Shown here: piece after piece, positions 26,284 to 34,565 of the stretch
Layout: each line of letters begins with the position of its first letter
Position numbering within the stretch: position 1 is the stretch's first letter
Assembly: GCA_964504195.1 (NCBI GenBank)
Contig: CAZDDI010000016.1
Span: 5,564 to 69,563, forward strand
Length of the DNA stretch: 64,000 nt
Direction: 5' to 3'
Origin: CAZDDI01 sp964504195
Lineage (GTDB): Bacteria; Chloroflexota; Anaerolineae; B4-G1; SLSP01
The notes under the pieces: generated by a model
The model's input: only the letters and a program-made list of their open reading frames with translations
Told to the model about the DNA's origin: nothing
Database searches by the model: none
Position numbers and translations under genes: made by a program

Positions 26284-27270
26284 ATGACACAACCATTGGA
26301 TTCACCCGAAACGCAGGCTGCGTTGAGCGCAGCCTGGCATACGATTCTGGCGCAGGCCAGCCCCTTGCACCTTGAGGCGCAGGCGATGTGCGATGCGTTG
26401 GCCGGGCAGACGCTCACGCTGCTGGCTGCTGCTGCTGTGTTCGAAGCGGGCGCTTTGGGCACAACGCTGGCGGATTTGGATGGTGTGCAAGTGCAGCATT
26501 TCACGCAGTTGCAGGTCGCGCTGGGGGAGGTGTGCGACGGAATCGCTCCGGCGGCCTTGGCGCGCTTCCAGGCGGAACTGGCTGCCGGGTTCTATTTGCG
26601 CAAAGCTGCTGCCGCACGCCAATATAACATGGATGCCGCCACTATGATGGGCCATGACCTGAAAACCCCCATCAACGCCATCACCGGCTTCTCCAAGGTC
26701 ATCCTTAAAGGCATTGATGGCCCGATTAACGAGATGCAGCATGAAGACCTTACCTCGATTTTTAACGCGGGGCAGAAACTGCTTAGTCTGATACATGATT
26801 TATTCGAGGTGATGAAGGTAGATGCGGCTAAGACGCCACTCTACGATGGGCCTTATGCTGTAGCGAGTCTTTTGGGTGATGTGGTCGGGGTCATGCAACC
26901 GCGCCTTGCCGATGCCGGGCACACGCTGATTTTGCGCTGTGTGGGCGATTTGGGCGAGCTGTATGATGCTGCGCTGTTTGTGCGTTGGATTGCATTGGCG
27001 TTGGTGCTCCAGGCGATGCAAGGTGCTGCGTCAGGAGAGCTCACTCTGACTGCATCCACGCAACAGCGCGAGGGTGTCTCAACACTCACGTTAGCGGTTA
27101 CCCACACCAATCCGCCTCAGGGCGAGGCACGTACCGCTGCGATGGATGTTCACAGCTCGTTGCATCTGTTCACTGCGCAAACGTTTTGCACCGAGTTGCA
27201 TGGCGCGTTGGAGATTGGGCTAGAGGGGGGAAAATTCATCTTCCGCGCGCATATTCCCATGTCTGGATGA
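26284..27270 (+). CDS. Reduced histidine-kinase-like protein
   Basis: 328 residues from ATG 26284 (MTQPLDSPETQAALSAAW), with GGAGG upstream; an in-frame TTG at 26272 is less likely. The first ~110 residues are helical without a known fold. H-box MMGHDLKTPINAITGFSKVI with H124, followed by a second helix (LLSLIHDLFEVMK). The ATPase part is worn: no clear N, G1 or G2 box is visible after residue 190, and the end only loosely matches (LHGALEIGLEGGKFIFRAHIPM). It could accept phosphate from another kinase or scaffold the 1370-aa kinase two genes upstream. Confidence 0.72.
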   Translation: MTQPLDSPETQAALSAAWHTILAQASPLHLEAQAMCDALAGQTLTLLAAAAVFEAGALGTTLADLDGVQVQHFTQLQVALGEVCDGIAPAALARFQAELAAGFYLRKAAAARQYNMDAATMMGHDLKTPINAITGFSKVILKGIDGPINEMQHEDLTSIFNAGQKLLSLIHDLFEVMKVDAAKTPLYDGPYAVASLLGDVVGVMQPRLADAGHTLILRCVGDLGELYDAALFVRWIALALVLQAMQGAASGELTLTASTQQREGVSTLTLAVTHTNPPQGEARTAAMDVHSSLHLFTAQTFCTELHGALEIGLEGGKFIFRAHIPMSG

Positions 27271-27324
27271 GAATCTCACGCTAAGGTATGAAGAATACCA
27301 AGTTTTTTTGATTTTCCTTGCTAT

Positions 27325-27357
27325 AGACCTGGCAGGTTTCAAAAACCTGCCAGGTCT
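27325..27357. repeat. 33-bp perfect palindrome, GACCTGGCAGG family
   Basis: AGACCTGGCAGGTTT (27325-27339), CAA loop, and AAACCTGCCAGGTCT (27343-27357). It lies between the kinase-like gene and degV; same family as 26222-26254 and the ends of the larger elements at 41310 and 63720. Confidence 0.65.
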
Positions 27358-27398
27358 GAGGGTAAGCTACTATTTTCAGAATGAAAGGAGAAAGAAAA

Positions 27399-28265
27399 AT
27401 GTTAATCGTAACCGATAGCGGCATGGATATGGCCGCTGAACAGTTGGAGGGTTTGGAACTGCATATTGCCCCGTTGGTGTTTACCCTGGATGGAAAAACT
27501 TATCGTAGTGGGGTGGATGTGGATGTGCCACAATTTTATCGTATGTTGGCGGCTACATCGGATATGCCCACCACTTCGTTGCCTTCGGCAGGCGAGTTTG
27601 CGGAACTCTACCGTGAGCTGGCTAAAATTGATCCGGAAATCCTTTCGGTGCATATCTCATCGGGGCTGAGCGGGACGCTGGCTTCAGCGCGTGAGGGCGC
27701 TAAACTTGTGCCGGAGGCCAACATTACGCTGTATGATACCAAGACGCTCTCTGGTGCAGAGGGCTGGCATGTTGAGGCGGCGGCGCGGGCAGCAAAGGCA
27801 GGGTGGTCGGTGGCTGACACGGTCGCGCTGCTGGAGAAAGTGACTGCGGCTACGGACACCATCTATACGCTGGCGACGCTCAAGTATCTCATCCACGGCG
27901 GGCGGATTAGCCACCTCAAGGGACTCATGGCTTCGGTGTTGAATATCAAACCGATCATTGGGGTTGAGAAAGCGGAAGGGAAATATGCGCAGATGGGGCA
28001 GGCGCGCACGCTGGATCGTGCAATTCTCAAGCTGGCGGATATCGTTTTGGAGCGTTATCCAGAGAGCACTCCGATGCGCTTTCAGCCGCTGCACGGCGCT
28101 AACCTCGAAGGCGCACAGAAGTTGCAGGCCTATCTGGCAGAACGGTATGCAACTTGTGAATGGCTTCCCGTCGGGCCGATTGCGCCGGTGCTCGGCGCGC
28201 ACACCGGGCCGGGACTGGTGGGGTTGGTCTACGCGCCGCTAGAGAAATTCCCGGAACTGCCGTAG
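27399..28265 (+). CDS. DegV family fatty-acid-binding protein
   Basis: 288 residues from ATG 27399 (MLIVTDSGMDMAAEQL), with AAAGGAG eight bases upstream. Opening IVTDSGMDM, DVDVPQFYRMLAA.SDMPTTSLPS, and SVHISSGLSGTLASAR are the DegV lipid-binding signatures; the second domain has YTLATLKYLIHGGRISHLKGLMASVLNIKPI and ends IGPIAPVLGAHTGPGLVGLVY-like. Members bind a fatty acid and support FakA-type fatty-acid kinases. A fakA gene is not present in the window. The next small membrane gene follows after 20 bases. Confidence 0.88.
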   Translation: MLIVTDSGMDMAAEQLEGLELHIAPLVFTLDGKTYRSGVDVDVPQFYRMLAATSDMPTTSLPSAGEFAELYRELAKIDPEILSVHISSGLSGTLASAREGAKLVPEANITLYDTKTLSGAEGWHVEAAARAAKAGWSVADTVALLEKVTAATDTIYTLATLKYLIHGGRISHLKGLMASVLNIKPIIGVEKAEGKYAQMGQARTLDRAILKLADIVLERYPESTPMRFQPLHGANLEGAQKLQAYLAERYATCEWLPVGPIAPVLGAHTGPGLVGLVYAPLEKFPELP

Positions 28266-28285
28266 GCGCTCTCAAAAGGTACAAG

Positions 28286-28597
28286 ATGGAAGATTTCCTG
28301 ACTGCATTTGCGACCCTCTTTTTTATCGCGCTGGTTATCGGACTGATTGTGTGGAACTTCTCGCGTAGCCGCGCGATGCTGGAGCGTTGGGCTACCATAA
28401 ACGGCTACGAGCTTCTGCAAGCGGAATTCTCCTGGATGCGCTTCGGGCCATTCTTTTGGACTTCATCCAAAGGCCAGCAGATTTACCGCATTGAGGTGCG
28501 CACGCGCGATGGACAACTTCGCCGTGGCTGGGCGCGTTGCGGCAGCTACTGGTGGGGCATCTTTGAGGATAAGGTCGAAGCGCGGTGGGAGACTTAA
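28286..28597 (+). CDS. Small single-pass membrane protein
   Basis: 103 residues starting MEDFLTAFATLFFIALVIGL, with AAAAGGTACAAG upstream. One N-terminal transmembrane segment (6-25), then a soluble part rich in aromatic residues (AEFSWMRFGPFFWTSSKGQQ, RIEVRTRDGQLRRGWARCGSYWWG). The pattern is like other short anchored proteins whose tail packs a single beta sheet. No known family is recognised. Likely in one transcript with degV. Confidence 0.62.
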   Translation: MEDFLTAFATLFFIALVIGLIVWNFSRSRAMLERWATINGYELLQAEFSWMRFGPFFWTSSKGQQIYRIEVRTRDGQLRRGWARCGSYWWGIFEDKVEARWET

Positions 28598-28632
28598 CGG
28601 TGTATTGCGCGTAAAATAGATGTTTTTGAAAT

Positions 28633-28674
28633 GTAAAGCGTGAAACGTGAAGAAGATCACGTTTCACGCTTTAC
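28633..28674. terminator. Perfect 18-bp hairpin between convergent genes
   Basis: GTAAAGCGTGAAACGTGA (28633-28650), a six-base loop, and the exact complement to 28674, followed by GTTTTACG. Lies between the plus-strand membrane gene and the minus-strand pgi, where a bidirectional terminator is expected. The arms are also copies of the dispersed CGTGAAACGTGA repeat. Confidence 0.6.
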
Positions 28675-28692
28675 GTTTTACGCCCCTCAAGC

Positions 28693-30357
28693 TTATATCA
28701 GGTTGTGCAATCCCCCCACCACATCCTCGCCCAAGTGGAAGCGGATGACGCGCCGCCCGGCATCGAGCAAGGCCTGCTGATCTCCTAACGCTTGCGCGTG
28801 TTTGAGCACCCCGAAGGTCAGCGCGGATTCCGGCTCGCTGAGCGTGTCCGGGATGGCTGCATCTTGCGGGCTGTCGCTGGTGAACTGGATGAAGAGGCCG
28901 TTGCCCCGGTCGCCCTTGTGCAGCTGCCCCGTCGAGTGCAGGAAGCGTGGCCCATAGCCCACCGTTGTTGCCAGGCGGTAACGCTCATGCAGCTGCACGC
29001 GCAACGCTTGGAGTACCGCATCGGTCTCTGGCGTGGGGTGGACGTAAGCCTGGAGCGCGATGTAATCGCCCGGTTGTGCTTGCGCCAGGAACTCAAGCAG
29101 GGTGGTCCGTGTCACCGGTGCGGAAGGCGCATCGGGCAGCGCGCCCGTCTCCGTGTACGCCTTCACCATCTGCCGCGCCACGATCTTCGCCGATTCGACG
29201 TTGGGCTGGTCAAAGGGGTTGACGCTCAGCAGATGACCCGCCACAGCGGTCGCCAGCCCCCAGAGGAAGAATTGCCCGCCTAGATCGTAGACATCTTCCA
29301 TCTGAATGCGCACGACAGGATGCCCGGCGGCTTCGAGCGCAGCAAGCGCGGTATCCTGACTCTTGTCGCCTGCCAGCCGCAGGTGAACGAAGACCCGATC
29401 TGCGCCGTACATCTCTGGTGCGGCGAGCGGTTCCCCCACTACCGGCAGGATACCGCGCCCCTCTTTGCCGGTGCTTTCCGCTACCAGCTGCTCAATCCAA
29501 TCGCCAAACCCTGCCAGCGCTTCTGAAACAACCAGGGTGAGCTTATCACGCCCGGCGAGTGCCAGCGCGCCCATGATGGCACCCAACTGCGCCGCTGGAT
29601 TGTCCGCCGCGGCGTGCGCCGCGCCGCAGGCGGTTGCCATCGCGCGGGCGCGTTCCAGAATCCAGGCGACATTTACCCCACATAGCGCCGCTGGCACGAG
29701 ACCGAAGTACGACAGCACTGAATAGCGGCCCCCAATGTTCGGATCGTTCAAAAATACACCTCGGAAAGCGTGTTCCTCCGCTAGTGTAGCTAGGCCACTG
29801 CCCGGGTCGGTGATGGCGACAAAGTGCTCTCCGGCGCGATCTTCTCCTAATGTCTCGGCGGTCCAATTGTAAAAGAATTTCAAGAACGAGAAAGTTTCTA
29901 CCGTACCTCCAGATTTGGTCGAGACGATGAAGAGCGTGCGGGCTGGATCGAGGTGCGCTGTATGGCCCAGCACCGCGCCGGGATCGGTGCTATCGAGTAC
30001 GCTCAGGGCCAGCCGCGGACCCGCCTCACACTCGCGCGGCGTGTAGGCTCCGAAGACTTTGCTGAACAGTTCGGGTGCCAGGCTTGACCCGCCCATTCCC
30101 AACAACAGCGCGTGCGTATAGCGATTGGCGCACGCCGCCTCGATCAAGGCATAGCCTAGCGTATCTATTTGCTCATACATCTTTTTCGGGCTGTGCAGCC
30201 AGCCCAGGCGATTGCTGATCTCCTGCGGTGTGGGCTTCCACACGGTTGGATCGCCATCCCATATTCGGGGGATGATGGCCGCTGCTTGCAAGCGCGCTAC
30301 TGCGTCCGCTACAGCTGCCGCATAAGGGCCAAGTGTGCTGCTGATAAGTTCGTTCAT
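28693..30357 (-). CDS. pgi: Glucose-6-phosphate isomerase
   Basis: 554 residues from ATG 30357 (MNELISSTLGPYAAAV), with AAAGGAATAACAGC upstream. Sugar-isomerase domains: LLLGMGGSSLAPELF, SKSGGTVETFSFLKFF (phosphosugar-binding SIS motif), DPNIGGRYSVLSYFGLVPA and the C-terminal QPNVESAKIVARQMV. It interconverts glucose-6-phosphate and fructose-6-phosphate in glycolysis. It is most like the isomerase half of the bifunctional transaldolase/isomerase proteins; no transaldolase half is attached here. Confidence 0.86.
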   Translation of the reverse strand: MNELISSTLGPYAAAVADAVARLQAAAIIPRIWDGDPTVWKPTPQEISNRLGWLHSPKKMYEQIDTLGYALIEAACANRYTHALLLGMGGSSLAPELFSKVFGAYTPRECEAGPRLALSVLDSTDPGAVLGHTAHLDPARTLFIVSTKSGGTVETFSFLKFFYNWTAETLGEDRAGEHFVAITDPGSGLATLAEEHAFRGVFLNDPNIGGRYSVLSYFGLVPAALCGVNVAWILERARAMATACGAAHAAADNPAAQLGAIMGALALAGRDKLTLVVSEALAGFGDWIEQLVAESTGKEGRGILPVVGEPLAAPEMYGADRVFVHLRLAGDKSQDTALAALEAAGHPVVRIQMEDVYDLGGQFFLWGLATAVAGHLLSVNPFDQPNVESAKIVARQMVKAYTETGALPDAPSAPVTRTTLLEFLAQAQPGDYIALQAYVHPTPETDAVLQALRVQLHERYRLATTVGYGPRFLHSTGQLHKGDRGNGLFIQFTSDSPQDAAIPDTLSEPESALTFGVLKHAQALGDQQALLDAGRRVIRFHLGEDVVGGLHNLI

Positions 30358-30436
30358 GCTGTTATTCCTTTTGTATGATGAATTTCTGGTCAACTTGTAG
30401 TAATGGTTTCAACCGTTACAAGAACTGCTTGTTACA

Positions 30437-32008
30437 TCAATCGCCGGGAATCTCCCCTGCAAGCGGCAGGGTAAAGCTAAATGTACTACCTTCACCCATG
30501 ATGCTTTCTACGCTGACTTGCCCGCCGAGTTTTTCCACAATCCGCCGCACTATCGAAAGGCCGAGGCCATGTCCTTGCGCGCGCACCTGTCCCAATTGGG
30601 TGAAGGGTTTGAATAGATTACGTTGCTGCTCGACGGGAATGCCTGGGCCGTAATCGCGTACCCAAAATTTGATGGTGGTTACTGGAAGCTGGTTGCTCAA
30701 TACGGAGTTTCCAGTATTCAGTAACCAGCTTTCAGAATCTAAAATCGTATATCCCAACTCCACGCGCGGCTGGGGCCCGCCATATTTAAGTGCATTGCTA
30801 AGATAGTTGACCCAGGCCTCTTCCACCCAAGCGGCATAACCTAATGCAATAGGCCAAGTGTTGGGTAAGTGAATTTCAGCCTGTTTTTCTTCGATCAGGA
30901 ATTGCAGGCGGAATAACACTTCTCGCATAATTTCGAACATATCCAGTGGTTGGGGTGTCACTTCAGACTTGCGTGTAGAGGCCAGCAGTAGCAGCTCGTT
31001 GATGATATTGTTCATTTTCTTGCCACTACGGACAATGATTTCAAGGCTGTTATGGAGATTTTTGAGGGGGATATTTATTTGCTCATCCAATAGCAGCTCT
31101 GCATAGCCGTTTATTAGTGCCAGGGGTGTTTTGAGGTCGTGCGCCACCGTATGTGCGAAGGCATCCAGGTCTTCGTTGCGTGCTTCGAGTTCTTGTGTGT
31201 AACGCTGTAGCATCGTTTCGTTCTCTTTGCGCTGGGTAACATCATGTTGAATGCCGATAAAGTGTGCGATGGCACCAACATCATCCATTACCGGTGTGAT
31301 AATTTGCTCCGCGATATATATCGAACCGTCTTTTCGCCGATTGATAAATTCTCCTTCCCAAATCTGTCCAGATAAAATCGTTTTCCAGAGCTGTGCATAA
31401 TAGCTGGGTGAATGATGTGGGGTTTTGAGGATGCGTGTAGTTCTTCCTGTGATTTCGTTTGCTGTATAGCCGGTAAGTCGCGTAAATGCAGCATTGATCC
31501 ATTCGATGCGCCCTTCCCGATTTGTGATGATGACTGCATTGGCGGCAGATTCTAGCGCGGTTGTTACTAGAAGTAAGCGTTTTTCGAGAGCACGTTGTTC
31601 GGTCATGTCTACGCCGGTTTTAATGACATAATCTATCTTGCCGGCATTGTTGGTATGGGTCGCATTATTCCAAGCAACACGCTTCTTACTTCCGTCGCGT
31701 ATCACCAAGTAGTTCTCATCTTGTTCAGGAAAGCCCTGGGTTTGTAGGTTGGCAAATAAGGCTTGAACATGTTTCGCGTCGTGCGGTAGCAACAGCGTTT
31801 CCCAGATCGGGCGTGCGACCAGGTCATGAGTGCAGTAGCCAGTAAGCGCTTCCGCGAACGGATTCAGGTACAGGATATGCCCGGCGCGATTCAGCACAAG
31901 TACCAGCGTGGTGACGGTGCTGAGGATGGTGTTTGCCAGAGACGTCTGTTGTTCAGCAGTCTCAAGCGGACTTTCGCATTCTAACGGATCAAAGAGGGAT
32001 ACTGCCAT
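30437..32008 (-). CDS. PAS-PAS sensor histidine kinase
   Basis: 523 residues, no membrane segment, so cytoplasmic. Two PAS domains (about 25-145 and 150-270: RAGHILYLNPFAEALTGY, REGRIEWINAAFTRLTGYTANEI, then a PAC IAHFIGIQHDVTQRK), short coiled coil, H-box FAHTVAHDLKTPLALINGY with H290, and ATPase boxes NYLSNALKYG, DYGPGIP and GHGLGLSIVRRIVEKLGGQ. No partner response regulator is adjacent. ATG 32008. Confidence 0.87.
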   Translation of the reverse strand: MAVSLFDPLECESPLETAEQQTSLANTILSTVTTLVLVLNRAGHILYLNPFAEALTGYCTHDLVARPIWETLLLPHDAKHVQALFANLQTQGFPEQDENYLVIRDGSKKRVAWNNATHTNNAGKIDYVIKTGVDMTEQRALEKRLLLVTTALESAANAVIITNREGRIEWINAAFTRLTGYTANEITGRTTRILKTPHHSPSYYAQLWKTILSGQIWEGEFINRRKDGSIYIAEQIITPVMDDVGAIAHFIGIQHDVTQRKENETMLQRYTQELEARNEDLDAFAHTVAHDLKTPLALINGYAELLLDEQINIPLKNLHNSLEIIVRSGKKMNNIINELLLLASTRKSEVTPQPLDMFEIMREVLFRLQFLIEEKQAEIHLPNTWPIALGYAAWVEEAWVNYLSNALKYGGPQPRVELGYTILDSESWLLNTGNSVLSNQLPVTTIKFWVRDYGPGIPVEQQRNLFKPFTQLGQVRAQGHGLGLSIVRRIVEKLGGQVSVESIMGEGSTFSFTLPLAGEIPGD

Positions 32009-32166
32009 GGTTTTGTTGTCTACCTTGTATACTTTGCCTCAAGTATAGTACGAGATAGGCATGTGTCAACGTTCGGGGCGTATTTCTTCACGATTCCGAC
32101 TTTTGTCGTGGCGTGTTGAAACTGCTGGTGATATACTGAGGATACTTTACACAAAGGAGCTTTGCT

Positions 32167-32493
32167 ATGACTACAACATGGCCGATAGTGCAAGATGTAT
32201 TGGAATTGATTGCTTACCAGACGGATGCGGTAGTGAGCCGTGAACTGTTGTCAGGGCAATCCGGCACGGTGACTCTGTTCGCTTTTGATGAGGGGCAGGG
32301 GTTGAGTGAGCACACTGCCCCCTTTGATGCGCTGGTGTATGTGCTAGACGGCGCGGCGGATATTACCATTTCTGGTGTGGGCTATGCGGTAAGCGCAGGT
32401 GAAATGCTCATTATGCCGGCGGGTGAGCCGCACGCTTTGCAGGCGCACACTGCGTTCAAAATGCTGTTGGTGATGTTGCGGGCCGGAAGCTGA
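32167..32493 (+). CDS. Cupin-domain protein
   Basis: 108 residues. AAAGGAGCTTTGCT precedes ATG 32167. Cupin motif 1 is SEHTAPFDALVYVLDGAADI and motif 2 is AGEMLIMPAGEPHALQAHTAFKMLLVM. Residues H57-like and E/H in AGEPHAL could hold a metal. The family often stores or senses a small ligand. Paralogue in layout of the cupin at 5850-6188, with more complete metal residues. A very short frame follows at 32497. Confidence 0.78.
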   Translation: MTTTWPIVQDVLELIAYQTDAVVSRELLSGQSGTVTLFAFDEGQGLSEHTAPFDALVYVLDGAADITISGVGYAVSAGEMLIMPAGEPHALQAHTAFKMLLVMLRAGS

Positions 32494-32496
32494 GAG

Positions 32497-32607
32497 ATGA
32501 AACATACCCATGAAGGGTCAAGCGTGCAGCGCACTTTCAATCTTGACGGCAAGCAAGTGTCGTGCGATGTATTTATCGTGCGTCCAGAGCCTATAGCGGT
32601 TATGTGA
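32497..32607 (+). CDS. Possible 36-residue peptide
   Basis: ATG four bases after the cupin stop opens MKHTHEGSSVQRTFNLDGKQ and ends at a TGA. Composition is normal, but no ribosome site is clear and no family is recognised. It may be translated by coupling to the cupin gene or be a fragment of a longer lost gene. Confidence 0.25.
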   Translation: MKHTHEGSSVQRTFNLDGKQVSCDVFIVRPEPIAVM

Positions 32608-32710
32608 AGCCCAGCGGGGCAGCTATATTTCGCGTAGTCATGGCGGACCTGGATTTGTCCTAGTATTATATCTTTCAAATCTACCAGGTCTGATTGACGT
32701 ACTCACAATA

Positions 32711-32743
32711 ATACCCCCCTCAACTTGAAGTTGAGGGGGGTAT
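32711..32743. terminator. Perfect 33-bp palindrome between convergent genes
   Basis: Two 16-base arms (ATACCCCCCTCAACTT and its complement) around a single G. It separates the cupin from the minus-strand SPFH gene; no T-run follows on either side, so it may be a structural stop for both directions or a repeat. Fourth partial trace of the GACCTGGCAGG element lies just before it (about 32655-32700). Confidence 0.5.
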
Positions 32744-32758
32744 CCCTTGTGCAGAAAC

Positions 32759-33814
32759 TTAATTTCCCAACAGCTCGTTGAGGCGCTGCTCCCACTTAGT
32801 ATGGAGCCGATCATAAATGCTTTCGCTGATTTCTCCAGCCATCAGGCGGGCATCGAGATTGTCGAGCAAGGCCTGGACTTCTGCCGGGGTGGTGGGGTTC
32901 GCGGTGGCGGCCGGTGCAGCTGCGGGCGCAGCAGGTGCCGGCGCAGCTTGTTGCTGCTGTTGCTGCCCCATCGTTTGTCCCATCATTTGTGCCATGACCG
33001 CGCCCATCCCCAGGCCGGCACCCAATTCCATGCCGGTGGCAGCTCCCCCGCCGCCGGGCTTTTGCGCTGTCTCGCGCATAGCCTGCGCAGCTTGGTACTG
33101 CATGTAGGCGTTCATATCGCCAATCGCGCCCATTGCCGAGCGGGCGTCAATCGCCTTCGCGGTTTCCTCGGTGGGTGAAATGGATTCGATATAGAACGAG
33201 TTGAGCGTGACGCCGCGCGCCAGGAATTCCTCGGCGGCTTTGGCCCGCACGCCAGCGGAGAGCTCTTCGGCAAAGGCCGCCATCTGAATGACAGACTTGC
33301 CGATGGTTCCCATTAGATCCATCATCTTGGTTAGGATGATGCTGCGGAAAAAGCCCTCGATGTCGCGGGTACTGAAGAGGTTCTGTGTACCGACGATCTT
33401 CGAGATAAAGAGCTGCGGGTCGGTGATTTGGAGTGCATACGTACCAAAACTGGTTACGCGGGCCATCCCCAGGATGGGGTCGGGAATCGTGATTGGCTGT
33501 GGTGTACCCCACTTCATATCGGTGATTTCGCGCAAGGTCACGAAGTATACCTCGGCCTTGAACGGCGTCTGACCGGAGAAAGCCTTACCGATGAGATCGG
33601 TAATCAGCGGGATGTTGGCCGTAGTTAGTGTGTGTCGCCCCGGGCCGAACGTATCTAATGCCTTGCCGTCGCGGAAGAAGACGGCGGCTTGCGACTCGCG
33701 GACAATGAGCTGTGAACCGACGCGAAAATCGCCAGAACCGCGCGCGGGAATGCGATGCACCAGTTCGTTGCGCCCCTCATCCATATACTCTACGATGTCA
33801 AAGATTCGGGCCAT
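32759..33814 (-). CDS. SPFH-domain protein (YdjI/virion-core-like)
   Basis: 351 residues. ATG 33814 with AGGAGG six bases upstream. N-terminal SPFH body (MARIFDIVEYMDEGRNELVHRIP, SQLIVRESQAAVFFRDGKALDTFGPGRHTL, ITDMKWGTPQPI) matches bacterial YdjI-type proteins. Then a helical region, Gly/Met-rich GMELGAGLGMGAVMAQMM, six glutamines, an Ala/Pro linker (residues 270-310) and a C-terminal helix that matches the short TPAEVQALLDNLDARLMAGEISE..Y end. Such proteins sit on membranes in large assemblies. It follows the coiled-coil gene by 17 bases. Confidence 0.84.
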   Translation of the reverse strand: MARIFDIVEYMDEGRNELVHRIPARGSGDFRVGSQLIVRESQAAVFFRDGKALDTFGPGRHTLTTANIPLITDLIGKAFSGQTPFKAEVYFVTLREITDMKWGTPQPITIPDPILGMARVTSFGTYALQITDPQLFISKIVGTQNLFSTRDIEGFFRSIILTKMMDLMGTIGKSVIQMAAFAEELSAGVRAKAAEEFLARGVTLNSFYIESISPTEETAKAIDARSAMGAIGDMNAYMQYQAAQAMRETAQKPGGGGAATGMELGAGLGMGAVMAQMMGQTMGQQQQQQAAPAPAAPAAAPAATANPTTPAEVQALLDNLDARLMAGEISESIYDRLHTKWEQRLNELLGN

Positions 33815-33831
33815 GGATTACCTCCTAGTAA

Positions 33832-34374
33832 TTACAGTCTTGGCGTTTCGCCAATGTTTGAGGTGCCTTTCAGCACTTCTGCGCGTTCATCAAATACAGC
33901 GTTGGCTTCGCGGGCCAGGTCGCGGATTAACATGATCATCGCGGGTAGGTTCTCGCCGGTCAGCTCAGAGTGCGCGCTGCTAATGGCGTTCTCAATGCGT
34001 TCGACATAGTCCATCAGGCGTGCATCGAATTCGTATACCCGATCCAGTTCTTCTTCCTTAACACGCACGGCATCGAAGAGGCCGCCATAGCCATAGGAGG
34101 CGGTGCGTACTCGATCAATGAAGGTCTGAATCTGCGTTGCGGCGCTGCCGGTGCGATCCAACAAATCGAACTTGCCGGCGCTAATCATCTCTTGTTGCAA
34201 GCCATCCAGCTGGGTTCTAACCGTCCGCATTCTCGTGGCGATAGTGTCCCGTAGGAGCTTGTCTGCTTCGCGGCGTAGTTCCTTTTGTTTGTACCCTTTG
34301 TATCCAGGTATAACCTCGGAGACGCCCCGTTCCAATCCAAACATACCATCTTTGATGCGATCCAACAGTGTCAT
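33832..34374 (-). CDS. Coiled-coil partner of the SPFH protein
   Basis: 180 residues from ATG 34374 (MTLLDRIKDGMFGLERGVSEVIPGYKGYKQKEL), with AAGGAGG upstream. Nearly all helix, strongly charged, with long coiled-coil stretches (READKLLRDTIATRMRTVRTQLDGLQQEM, EEELDRVYEFDARLMDYVERIENAI). No signal or membrane helix, so likely peripheral to the membrane. It is not a clear PspA/IM30 protein. Immediately upstream of and co-directional with the SPFH gene, so a joint membrane-stress or shape function is inferred. Confidence 0.68.
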   Translation of the reverse strand: MTLLDRIKDGMFGLERGVSEVIPGYKGYKQKELRREADKLLRDTIATRMRTVRTQLDGLQQEMISAGKFDLLDRTGSAATQIQTFIDRVRTASYGYGGLFDAVRVKEEELDRVYEFDARLMDYVERIENAISSAHSELTGENLPAMIMLIRDLAREANAVFDERAEVLKGTSNIGETPRL

Positions 34375-34565
34375 GGTTTCTTTTCCTCCTTGAACAGCGA
34401 CTAATAGAGCGAGCTTGCCTGTTTCTTGCGCGATTTGCAACTGTATTTATTGTAGCATAGAAACGCTATGAAGAAAAGTCAAGCCATTTTTGGGCACGTG
34501 CAATTCTTTGCCCTCATTTATACTCAAGCTTTATCTATACGCAACTAAGTGAAAAAAGTTGCGCA

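Noticed and set aside
24127..26292. Two long minus-strand frames (321 and 399 codons) opposite the acyl-CoA synthetase gene
   Set aside because: They mirror a well-supported gene on the other strand; composition is His/Arg/Ala-rich as expected of antisense frames in GC-rich DNA, and no family motif is seen.
32927..32985. GTTGCTGCTGTTGCTGC tract as a microsatellite
   Set aside because: It encodes six glutamines in the SPFH protein linker; ordinary low-complexity coding sequence.
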